Assembly (NCBI GenBank): GCA_014529385.2
Contig: CM043943.1
Span: forward strand, 153,489,092 to 153,553,091
From: Adiantum capillus-veneris
Taxonomy: Eukaryota; Streptophyta; Polypodiopsida; Polypodiales; Pteridaceae
Length of the DNA: 64,000 bases
Direction: 5' to 3'
Below the pieces are notes generated by a model. That model saw nothing but the letters and a program-made list of their open reading frames with translations. It had not been told where the DNA came from and made no database searches. The position numbers and the translations under genes were made by a program. Shown here in pieces: positions 11,400 to 26,686 of this stretch. Within the stretch, counting starts at the first letter, position 1; every line of letters starts with the position of its first letter.

Positions 11400-11646
11400 T
11401 ATAAAAAACCCGCCCGTGGTAATGCTTGCGATAACATGTTCGCGGTAACTGTTGCGGGTACCTTTGCCGTAAGCTGCGCGGTAATAAACGCGGAAATATA
11501 GCCGCAGACTTTACCGCGGACTTTACCGCTAGCCCAGTACCGCAAACGTTGCCGCAGTGTTTTCCGCGTACGGAAATTTTCATACTCCAAATTTGTTTGT
11601 TTTTTTGTGGTAATGTGAGCGATAATGCCGCGCATATGTTATAGTG
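11400..11646. repeat. Right subterminal repeat region of the CACTA element
   Basis: A dense cluster of GCGGTAAT-like motifs and complements: GTGGTAATGC, CGCGGTAACTG, GCGCGGTAATAAACGCGGAAA, TTTACCGCGGACTTTACCGC, AGTACCGCAAACG and GTGGTAATGTGAGCGATAATG, ending in the terminal TAGTG. The density exceeds that of the left end. In CACTA elements such arrays are where the accessory protein brings the ends together; the role here is inferred. Confidence 0.8.
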
Positions 11647-11649
11647 CTA

Positions 11650-13990
11650 TAATTTATGCTTATACTTTCTCTGTCCAAATGAGATACATAGTAGAAGTCA
11701 AATACATAATTTAATAGTCAAGTTCACAAGGGTGATAGCTATTGGTATCATCTTTAGCAACAAACAAGCCAATGAATAGGAATATTAAGAATTTTTGATA
11801 CCAAAAACTTGTCAACACTATTCAAAAAAGGTAGAAACTCAAAGGCTTTACAATATATGTATGTTGAAACATGAATAAATAATAAGTTAATTGTTCACCT
11901 ATCAATCACCACTATACATAGACACCTCCATCTCAAGTTGTCCTTTATCTAAGTCAAGCTTGGCATAGGCATACTAGTATGGAAACAATAACATGTTGGA
12001 AAGCAAAAATTTAGATTTCTCAACTTGTGAAACCCTACTAATGAAGCATGATATATTCAACATCCCCAAGTGGTGACATCTTGACCAAGGTCATGATCCA
12101 CAAGAGTAAGCATTAATAATTAAACTACAACCAGAATATTGCTTGAATTTCTTCATGGTTGAGTGACTAAGACTTGATACTTGAAACATCTTAGAGGGAA
12201 ATCAAAATATCCATAAAAATCAACAATGTTTCTCAAATATGTATGAAAATCTAGTAATTTAAATTAAATAGTCTCACTCAATATGACACCATTTTAAAAA
12301 ACATATTTATATTGCACAAAAATGAGTATAAATACAAAAGCATTTATAGAGGAATCCAACGTCATGAAAAATATTACAAAGGGAGAGAATTTTGTTGCTG
12401 TCAGGCTTCTCTCACAAGTATTTTTCTTCCTCATCTAGAGAATCATATACATTTGAGTATTTGTGTGTCTATGACACTAGGAAGATGGTAGTACTTTATG
12501 GAGGGCTTTTTTAAGATCTCCTAGAGAGTACCTATTGGTTCAAGATTCTACACAAATCCTACTATTCTTATCCAAATCTTTTAACATGGTAGTGAAAGGT
12601 TCGTCATGGACCAAGAATAGAGATTTGGGTATGGTAATCTTTCTTCGGTTCACTTGCCAACCTTGGAGAGTTTGGAATGGCCTAAGCCAAAAAGTGCCTT
12701 GATTGTAGAAACTAAAAAGAGAATCAAGGTGGATGTGCACCTATGGTTTCCACAAAGCCATGGTAACATGGTTTATGTCCTTTCATGTGTTTGTGTTTCT
12801 ATTTTGACTTTAGAGTGTTCACAGGACACCAACAATGTGGAATTGCAGAGGGGGAAGTGTTATCAATGGATTCCTTGCAGGTGGATGGGAAACTAAGGTG
12901 GTCAACCACCAGGGAGATAGAATCAAGTGCTCTGTACCATATTGTGAAGCAAAGCTTGTCGATGGTCTTTCCCTATAGAAGATGGAAGGTGCTGACAATG
13001 GGAGAATGGGAGGCATTAGACTCTGATGTTGCTGCTAGAGATCAGTTGACATGCAAATAGGCCTCCACGACGATGTAGTGCACCACATTACAATGAATAA
13101 TGGCTGGCATCTCAGTCACCTTCGCGAGTATCTTAAGCTCAAATATACCTTGCCCAAGCAATATCTCTTTGTAATCAATGAAAAGGTTGTTCGCTCCAAA
13201 AAAGAGAAGAGCTTTCTGTGTGAGAACATTCTGTTTCTGCGATGTATTTTTGTAAAAGCTTGTAACTGACAGGGATTTTGCTCCCATTAATACATATGGT
13301 GTTTTGAATCTTGTTTCTGTGCATACTTTTTTATTCTCAACTTGTTCAAGTTTTTGATTGAAATGTGCAATTTCTTTGATGTGGAGAACAAATGTTTTCA
13401 ATGTTGGTGTCTTTCAATGCTTTGTGGCATGATTTTGTTTAAAATTATAGTTTTAAGCTATTTTGATGTTAATTTTAAGTGCTTTTTAAAAAATGACTTT
13501 GGGTATATAAGTGACTTTCTAGGTTTTAACCTTCATTTCTCATATTCACAAAACTCTAGCTCTAAGCTCTCTTTGCATCTTCTTTGCGAACAAACCCATG
13601 AAAACATATACAATTTGTCACACACAAGCACGCTTAATTCCTAGGACTGCTTTGTTACCTCTGTAGGTGGTAATGTCACACACCTTTTTCCACAATTGAA
13701 ACTCATTGGGACATTGGGAGTCATAATAGTCTGAAAGCAAATTCCTAGCTTTACTACCACCCATACATATTTTATTACGACAATCCTGTGTACTTCCAAA
13801 TGCCTTCTTGTCCTTTGATAACTCTACTGCACCCCCATGTGGGCCAACACTTGATAGAATAGATTCGAGTTCTTTGATACACTCTTATCTTCTTTATGCA
13901 AGCTCCATGTTCCAGGAATAATTAATATGGAGCATAAGCAACTTGTCAACAATTCGTAGACGTGAATGAAGAGTGCACACATGCACATTT
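11650..13990. other. Mostly featureless interval with unrecognised short open frames
   Basis: AT-rich sequence flanking the CACTA insertion. Between 12654 and 13269 overlapping plus-strand frames could be remnants of a coding unit: one with KLRWSTTREIESSALYHIVK, followed in another frame by NNGWHLSHLREYLKLKYTLP. I do not recognise a family, and the frame change and lack of context prevent a gene call. No RNA gene or further repeat was seen. Confidence 0.35.
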
Positions 13991-14055
13991 ATTAGAGGAA
14001 TCGGTAGAATGGGATCCCAATTTGGATCGTCCATGTCTCGATTAGGAGGTATACT

Positions 14056-15674
14056 CTAGTTACAATTGAGGATACCTTGAAACCATTGTCGTAGTACTTT
14101 ACCCATTGTTTGTGTAGTGGGCACACCTTTCGCAGAGTTGACTGCAGCTTTGCCACCCTTACCCTTATCGCCCTTTGACTTGCTGGCCTTTGAACCCTTT
14201 CCCTCAATTGCTAATGAGACTTTACTGTGGCAGCAATAAATGCATGGAAAGAGGGTCATTGTACTTTTCTTGCACCCTAATATACACTTGAGAGTTTTCA
14301 AGTCTCCTGCCAAATGCCACTCCACTTGAAACGTACCCAAACCTGAAACCTGCAATCGTTGTCTTTCTTCTTGTTGCCACCAAATATTATTCTTGGACTG
14401 AACACCTAAACAGGTGTTTCCCTTCTCGTTGGCATTTATCTCAACATCAACGCCCACCAAGGCTCTATTCATAAGTGTAACACTTACCCTTTTGAGCCGT
14501 TGACCTTTGACAATCTGGCACTCATCAAGCTTCATCACAAATATAAATTTTTCATCACACTCTTTCTGTGTCAACCCATAAAATTTGATCATTGACTCCT
14601 TGAGCTTCAACAAGTAAACATAGACATTATTAAAATCATTGTAACGGAAGGATTTGCTATCTTATAATGGCAAGGCATCCTCCACATATTGAAATCCAGC
14701 CAACAAGCTTGCAACATAATTATTGGTGCACCTTTTCGGAATGCTAACACTATAAGGTGTTGGCAGCAACCTAAACAAGCCTTTTGCTTTGTGACCTAGT
14801 GTGCAAGTCTATACAAAGCTTCATAGGCCTTGAAAATTATTCTTGTGCTATCACAAACCTCCATCATCTCCTGAGGCGACACAATGCTCTTTATCTCACT
14901 AAAATACTTCTGGTGCAAAACATTAGCAATGCCAGCATTGGATGGATCATCCAATAGCTTCACCAACAGCTTTGGTTTGATGATATGCTGCAACATAATA
15001 TGTCTTGTCATTTGAGCATCGGAATCGATTCCCATCATCATCCAAGCCAAGTTCCTGCATATTGAAATAATACTACAGCAACTTGTAAAAAATGTAAGAA
15101 ATTAGAAGCTTGCATTTGTATTCCCACTGAGTTTGATAGATACATTTATTTTGAGCTCCACTGCTTGAAGATAGCATAGACATCGCATGTCTCTTGCACT
15201 TACAAATGTGGTAGCCCAATGGAATGTGTGTGAGATGATCGATTCACCGGTGCATATTCTGCATAGTGTGCTATAGATGAACATAATTGTCTAGACCACA
15301 CTCTTGCTCCATTTTTTGATGCTCTACTTTGACATCTCATTGTTTAGCTGCTTCGTCTTCTTGTTGTCTTTTTCTTTGACTTGCTGAATTTCTTTCATGT
15401 ACTTCTCTTGCAATGATGAATAGGCAGCACATAGTTATTTTCTTGCTTGCCTTTCATTGACAAAAGTTGAATTTAATCTCCAATAACAGCCAAACAATAT
15501 GTCTCTCCCATATCCAATAAAACGTAGTAGATCAGTGTCATTACGAACGGACAGTGATACATTGGTCCTTGGATCGCCATGGTAAATATGGCCATCAACC
15601 CATAAGTTGATTGCCTTGCACCCAAGGTTCCGTAGCTGATATCCAACATTGGGATTAGATGTTCCAAGTTGCAC
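14056..15674 (-). pseudogene. Unrecognised transposon-like gene with a PCIYC segment
   Basis: Several minus-strand open stretches lie in order and look like one gene. They are 15674-15435 (LGTSNPNVGYQLRNLGCKA), 15284-15102, 15050-14796 (STRIIFKAYEALYRLAH) with continuation to about 14650, and 14613-14056. The last contains FVMKLDECQIVKGQRLKRVS, then FQVEWHLAGDLKTLKCILGC followed by LFPCIYCCHSK, a Lys/Gly-rich linker and a C-terminal segment. An aspartate-rich block followed by a -GDLK...G-...-PCIYC- segment is reminiscent of transposase-like proteins of DNA transposons, but I cannot name the family. A stop near 14665 and frame gaps suggest decay or unannotated introns. A Tnp-like identity is inference with low certainty; coding-like conservation is the main support. 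Confidence 0.45.
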
Positions 15675-15699
15675 AGTAGCCTGCTCTAAATCAGCATTG

Positions 15700-19160
<3,461 letters not shown>

Positions 19161-19163
19161 TCA

Positions 19164-19777
19164 CTAACACTTGCCCCCGTTCCTTGGGTAGATCATACCT
19201 TTTGGAAATATTTCATCACCATTTGAACCAATTGTTCTAAGTTGTATTGGAACAATCTTCAATACCGACACAACCATCAAGGGGACTACCCCTATGGAAC
19301 AACATTTTGAAATGCTACGAGTGGGAGTTACCTCTATTGTCACTTGGAAAATTCCTTTGAAGCTCATCAGATGGAGTTTCAGAATGCTACAAGAACTGCC
19401 CACCATATCACCTTTGTAGTGCCTCAAGATGCCTTTTCTTGTTGAGAATAGGTAACCTTTTGAGATGCAACAAAAAATTGCGTTTGAAATGCTCCTATAC
19501 TGCTTGCTTTTGAGATGCTTTGCGCAGAGGCCCCTTCACCTTCTTGCTTAAGAGGATTTTGGAATTCAACTTCACAATTGCTTGCTGTTTGTACATCTTC
19601 TAATGATGGCATATTAATATGCTGCTCGAATTGCCAGCTTGCTGTTTCTACTTCTGCTAATGATGGCATATTAATATGCTGCTTGAATTGCCAACCAATC
19701 TCTTTTCCACTTACAAGACCTTCACCCTTCACCACTATGGACCTCTTTACTCCGTAGGGGACTGCTCTGCGTTTCAA
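19164..19777 (-). other. Two adjoining open frames with a 19-residue internal repeat
   Basis: Minus-strand frames at 19777-19424 and 19427-19164 overlap by 4 bp. The upstream one contains two copies of a 19-residue unit (WQFKQHINMPSLAEVETAS and WQFEQHINMPSLEDVQTAS), which come from a 57-bp tandem duplication at about 19580-19693. No known domain is seen, and base composition matches the surroundings. It may be a fragment of a retroelement accessory ORF, given the gypsy remnant downstream, or simply an open duplication. Confidence 0.3.
19580..19693. repeat. 57-bp tandem duplication
   Basis: Two adjacent copies starting CTTGCTGTTT and containing GATGGCATATTAATATGCTG differ by a handful of bases. 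The copy length is a multiple of three and preserves the minus-strand open frame. Confidence 0.85.
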
Positions 19778-19986
19778 TATGCAGCAAAGGCCTGCATTTT
19801 GATATGTATAAAGGCCTGCATTTTGATATGCAGCAAAGGTGGAAACACGATCCCTGCACTTGCCTAGGAGATGACAATGATGATATCAATATGCAGCAAA
19901 GGCCTGCATTTTGATATGTATGAAGGCCTGCATTTTGATATGCAGCAAAGGTGGAAACACGATCCCTGAACTTGCCTAGGAGATGA
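19774..19986. repeat. 113-bp tandem duplication
   Basis: TCAATATGCAGCAAAGGCCT starts copies at 19774 and 19887. Each copy contains two GGCCTGCATTTTGATATG blocks and ends near TTGCCTAGGAGATGA. The copies differ at only a few positions, implying a recent duplication. Confidence 0.88.
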
Positions 19987-20175
19987 TGATGATGGCACCT
20001 CCAGATTTTGATAGCCTCTTGAGATGTCTCCTAGGCTTGTGTGGGATGACAATGATGATCTGCTATAGCAAGCAACTTTGGTGCTATGATACTAGTTGTT
20101 GGAGACATTAGATAAGGAGTATTCCATCAACAAGGAGCAGTAACCATGTCATCTTTGGGTGTGCAGTACACAGAG

Positions 20176-20279
<104 letters not shown>

Positions 20280-20583
20280 TAGTCGATTCATAATAACATA
20301 AAACACCACGCTCTTTGATTGATTAAAATGATACATATATATAGTTGTTTTTCCATGCAAACTTACTCATGTAAATTGGAGGTTTAACTGCATGCTTTAG
20401 GAGAAGTTTCCCATGGGCTTGACACATTAACTGAACCTCTACTTGAAAGCCCAACAATAGCTTTCGGCCACCCACGCGCTTCAACAAGATGCAAGGTGGT
20501 AAGGTACTCTCCCATGATCTTACTTGTAATGTTTCTTTAGGTGGTGAACTTACAATGGGAGGTGCTACTTCTTTCTTGTTTTT

Positions 20584-21317
20584 CTAGATATTTACAGTGG
20601 TAGGTGGAGGTTGTGTAGAAGCTTGTATTTTTGTGGATGAACTACATGAAGCTTCATTTGAATTTCCTATTCTTGAGCTAAGTGATACAAATTGTTCTTG
20701 CTTTGATACCCAGTCTAGATCTGGAATAGGTGTGTTGTATTCTATGATCTTTCCCTTTCCTTGGTCTTCAGTTGGCTCCATAGCTACAAGATTTGACTCA
20801 CATGGGTCTATAGGTGACAAGGCAGGACACAATTTACATTTAGGCACCTAGATTTGATCATTCCCGTCATAGTAACTGTGGGCTTCTAATAGTCACTCAA
20901 GAATCACTCAAGAATCCAAGGTAATGTTTCCTTACATTTCTTTGGGCAAGTGGGGTGTCTCTTATGAGGATTCTGTTTTGAACGAGATTGAGCATCGAAA
21001 GTGGTTGTTAACAAAGCTTTAGGGACCCATTTGTATGTTTCCCTTGACAAATCATGTTTAATCTTGGGTGAAAAATTCTTTGATGCAGCCACGGAAGTTG
21101 AAGCTCTAGAGGGTTGTGCTATAGGGACATATATTTCAACCTCTTGGATATGCAATGTTCTATTCTTTGTTCCCTCAAGAGGTGATAGCTCAGGGACTGT
21201 CGCTTGAGTGGCAGGACTGAGAGTCTGTTTCTGTGCCCTGATACTCCCAATTCCCCAATCGATAGTAAACTTGGTTGCAAACATCCACTTAAGTCCCAGA
21301 TTTATGTTGCCCTCCAT
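20584..21317 (-). pseudogene. Possible 3' accessory frames of a gypsy-like remnant
   Basis: Minus-strand open frames at 21317-20904 (with ETYKWVPKALL and a Lys/Pro-rich tail) and 20847-20584 lie just downstream of the integrase remnant at 22830-21602, in the same orientation. They have no domain I recognise. They may be the C-terminal or extra ORF of the same decayed retroelement; this rests on position only. Confidence 0.3.
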
Positions 21318-21601
21318 AGCACCCGCAGCCCCATGACTAAAAAGATTTAAGCCACGGACCCGTTATCAAAACTAACAGGAGTGTGCAAGCCTTTCCAAAG
21401 ACAATAGATTTCTTCTTGTTAATACCCTTGAGTTGGATGGTACTCTTGGATAAACACGACTTTCCTAACTGACACCACACTCCATAGGATAACAGATTAT
21501 GTTATCTCTTGTGTCCAATAAAGCATTATATAGCACTTTCGCATAGGTGCTATTTCACTCGATTGGGTATTGCGGGGTGGGTCAAAATCTACCAAATCGT
21601 C

Positions 21602-22830
21602 CTATGATTCAACTTGAAATGCATGTGTAACTCCAAGTTTGGCCTGTCGTTGGCTCCTAATACGTTGTTGTCTCTCTTGAGCCTTGGCTTGAGCTTGTAT
21701 CTTTTTCAATTCTGATTGTGCCTTGGCTGCCTTCTTTTGATGAATGGCACATTGCTCCTCTTGGCCTAAAGGATCATAGTATCTTCTAAATTTACTCCCA
21801 TTGAGGAATCCAATGGTTTCCTCTCCATCATGAGTTTCCACACGAATGGTACCTTGTGGGGTGATTTTGCATAGTCTATATGGTCCTTTCCCTGCACATT
21901 TCAACTTTTTCTTCTCGTTACACACTCCATACGGACTCCATAAATAAGAACTTTATCCCCAACCTTGATATCCTTGTTCTTTAAATGACGATCAAACTAT
22001 TTCTTTCGCTTATCCTTCTCCACAAGTGCATTTTGCACATCCAATTGCCTCTTTTCATCTAATCTCTCAAGGGTATATAAACACTCAACTAAGAATCCCA
22101 AACTTCTTGTCAAGGTACTTGAAGGCTAGGAATGACGAACTCCCATGGAATAACTGCTTGTTGGCCATATACCATCTTGAATGGTGTACAATTAATAGCC
22201 ACTTTGAACGCAATAAGATAAGCCCATAGAGATGATGTCAGAGCTGATGTCAGCTTCAAATCCCAATCTGTGCGATGAGCCTCTACCATCTTGGTCAAGA
22301 TAGGAATTAAAGTCTTGTTAGTACTCTCAGCTTGGCCATTTTCTTGTGGATAATAAGTTGTCGATTTATGGTGGGATATCATGAAGTTTGTCACGAGTTC
22401 CTTTATCACTTCATTTATAGAATGAGTGCCATTATCACTCACAATTTCAAAGGGACAACCAAATCACGTAATAATGTTCTCAAAGAAAAACTTAGCGATT
22501 GACCTTGAATTAGTCATGCGTGTCACCTTAGCTTCTACCCACTTTGTCACATAGTTGCAACAATAATATATCGGTTGATGTTATAGTCTGTCGGACTAAT
22601 TGGGACTATAAAGTGTAAACCCCACTTTTCAAATGGCTGGGTTACTTTAGCGGGATGTAAGGGCATCCAATCCTTCCATTGTGTGGTCTTATGACATTGG
22701 CATTCATCACATCCTTTTGCAAAAAGTGATGCATACTTGAATAAGGTGGCCATCAATAGCCTAATTGCAACACCTTCCTAGCAGCTAGTACTTCTAAAAA
22801 ATGTCCTCCAGCTATGTTGTTGTGGGAGAA
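21602..22830 (-). pseudogene. Ty3/gypsy integrase remnant
   Basis: In coding order: a zinc-binding HHCC segment (AGGHFLEVLAARK at about 22825-22785, then CDECQCHKTTQWKDW with MPLHPAKVTQPFEKWG at 22720-22620), the start of the catalytic core (LHFIVPIS), then after a gap MSDNGTHSINEVIKELV and TTYYPQENGQAESTNKTL (22442-22330). The last carry the second aspartate (SDNGT) and the catalytic glutamate (GQAE). A C-terminal segment follows at 21925-21602 (KCAGKGPYRLCKITPQGT). Stops and frame changes break it at about 22750, 22470 and 22100. No reverse transcriptase or LTR was found beside it. Identity as gypsy integrase is firm; the clade is not determinable. Confidence 0.85.
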
Positions 22831-22834
22831 AATC

Positions 22835-24677
<1,843 letters not shown>

Positions 24678-26269
24678 TGTCATAATAATCAATATCTAAT
24701 TCTCCTAAATGATTTTCTCATATTAAACTGATCATTTAATGTGGGGAAGTGCCAAGGGAGAAAAAGCTAGAATATTGGTTAAGCTAGCAGACCGGCCACA
24801 GTAGGGATCCAAAGGAGGGAAAATAGGGATCCAAAGGGGGGGCCATCTGCAAAAGAGCCATGTGAAACAATGGGCCAAAAAGACCCTAAGGTTCAGCCCA
24901 TTAAGACTTCCAAAATGCTAAGGTTCCAAAATTCAAAGGTTGTGTCCAAAGGTCAACCCTAGGGAAAATTGGATGCTTTGTGTGTGCCCTAAAAGTCTTT
25001 GCACATCCCTACATGGGAGGGGGCGAGCCCCAAAGCTAGGGGATGAGAGAGAAAGCCACACACACACACACAGGCTCCCTTTACACAAAGGGAATGAGGG
25101 ACACATGTCAGCTCCCTAGGCCAGATGCCCACAAGGTGTGCCCAGTTCCTATTGGAAGACCCTTGAAGTGGACCAATAAGAATTAAGCTAGAGTAAATCT
25201 AGTTTAATTAATTTAAAAACATTTAATAAAAGAAACCAATGAGAATTAAGTCTCCTAGAAGACTATTGGGCAGTCTCCCAAGGGGTCCAATGAGCATTCA
25301 GGAGCCCCATGGCTTGCCTGATTCCTATTGGCCAGGAGGCAAAGGGGTCCAATGAGAGTTTAGTTTAATTATTTAATTACCTAAAGCTCTCACAAAAGGG
25401 GAAAGGGGGACACATGTCTGAAGGCTATCACTTATGCTGTTTAATTCCTATTGGCTTGACCTGGGAAGGTCCAATGAGGCAAAAGCCAGACCTAATTAGC
25501 AGCTAGGGCTCGCCCAAGAGAGAGAGGGGGCTGATTTTTGCTTGGCATTGACACACACACTCTCACACTTGACCATGTGTGAAGGGAAAATACTCTATCT
25601 CCTCCCAAGCTTTAATGGAGAGCTCATCACCTACTCCAAGCTTGTGAGATAGAAGCCTACATCAACACTCTCTTGGCATGTGGATGCAAATCCAACCAAG
25701 AGCCAAGCTTCAATGCATGCTCATCTCCTCTACCAAGCTAATTACTAAGCTAAGCTATGCTAATATGAGTGATTATGTGAGGAGATGTACATCTTTCTCG
25801 TAAGATACTTCTTTTTCTTCTCAATCTACTCTCATACCCTGCTAGCTCTCACCATCTTCGAAGGTGTGTGAGGTCTTGGGTCTGAGAACGGGGATAATTC
25901 AAGTTGTGTTGGATTAAGTGTTTTGCTTGGTGTATGAAGCTTCCATCTTCATTACACTAGCTAGTCTTGAAGGAACACAAAGAATTGTATTGTACAATGT
26001 CTCTCTTGATGGGAGAAACCATAATACAAAGCCTTTTGGAGGGGGGACCGGCTCCATGCAAATCCGGTCCTCAACTGTTGTCAATAGCTTAATTGCTCTC
26101 TCTCTTTTGAAAGTATTGTCGATGCTATCTAACTAGGTGTTATGCTTTTTGTTGCTCTCTCCATCCAAGCACTCTTGTAATTCTCATTAGGAATCTATTC
26201 TAATGAAATTCCCACTATGTTCATGCTAATTTCCGTTACACATAAGATTTTAGGCCATTAAATGTTACA
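24678..26269 (+). repeat. 5' LTR of the chromovirus
   Basis: 1592 bp, starting TGTCATAATAATC and ending AATGTTACA. It holds two conspicuous GGGATCCAAAG blocks, a short (CA)n and several CCAATGAG/CCTATTGG motifs. A 72-codon open frame (25918-26136) is identical in both LTRs, but it carries no known domain and is probably chance. Confidence 0.95.
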
Positions 26270-26270
26270 T

Positions 26271-26282
26271 TGGTATCAGAGC
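26271..26282 (+). promoter_or_regulatory. Primer binding site (initiator-Met tRNA)
   Basis: TGGTATCAGAGC follows the LTR end by one base. This is the common plant initiator-Met tRNA primer site that primes minus-strand cDNA synthesis. Confidence 0.93.
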
Positions 26283-26686
26283 TCAAGGTTTCTCTTTTCT
26301 TGCTCAAGAAGGGAGGTCCTCAAGCTAGCTACAAATGGTTGGTATTATTAATTGCCTGTGAGTAAGTAGAATAGGGATTTTTCAGCCTTGCAGTGCGCCT
26401 GCCTTTGTGCAGTTAACGGGGCATCACCGTCGAGAGCTATGGTCTTAATAGTGGAGTCCTACGGGGCTTGCCTATGGCTTAACCACTATTGAGCTATTAG
26501 AAGCTTGACAGGAGCCGGTGCTGTTTTGGTGTCGAAAGACCCTCTCTTCTATTCCTTGCAATTAATGGTATTCGAGCCGCGGGTACAGTAGCTTGAGTGC
26601 TTTTTCTAAAGGGGTAAAGAGGAGTAGCAACTAGGGCTTGAAGTGCCAAAGTACACCTAAAAAGTTTATACCTAAAAGTTGTTAGA

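Larger units (their letters stand above)
122..11646. mobile_element. Complete CACTA (En/Spm-type) DNA transposon with 3-bp target duplication
   Basis: The left end begins CACTATGAGAG at 122. The right end reads TAGTG at 11642-11646; its reverse complement begins CACTATAACAT, so the two termini share CACTAT and then diverge. The trinucleotide CTA lies directly outside both ends (119-121 and 11647-11649), the 3-bp duplication expected of this superfamily. Inside are a tnp2-type transposase on the minus strand, a divergent second gene on the plus strand, and motif-rich subterminal regions at both ends. The element is 11,525 bp and carries a 2.76-kb solo LTR, so it was about 8.8 kb before that insertion. 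Both genes have in-frame stops, so the copy is probably not autonomous, although its ends look usable by a trans-acting transposase. Ends and duplication are read directly; activity is inferred. Confidence 0.93.

Noticed and set aside
25918-26136. 72-codon open frame identical in both chromovirus LTRs
   Set aside because: Identity follows from the LTRs being recent copies. No domain, and LTRs rarely code.
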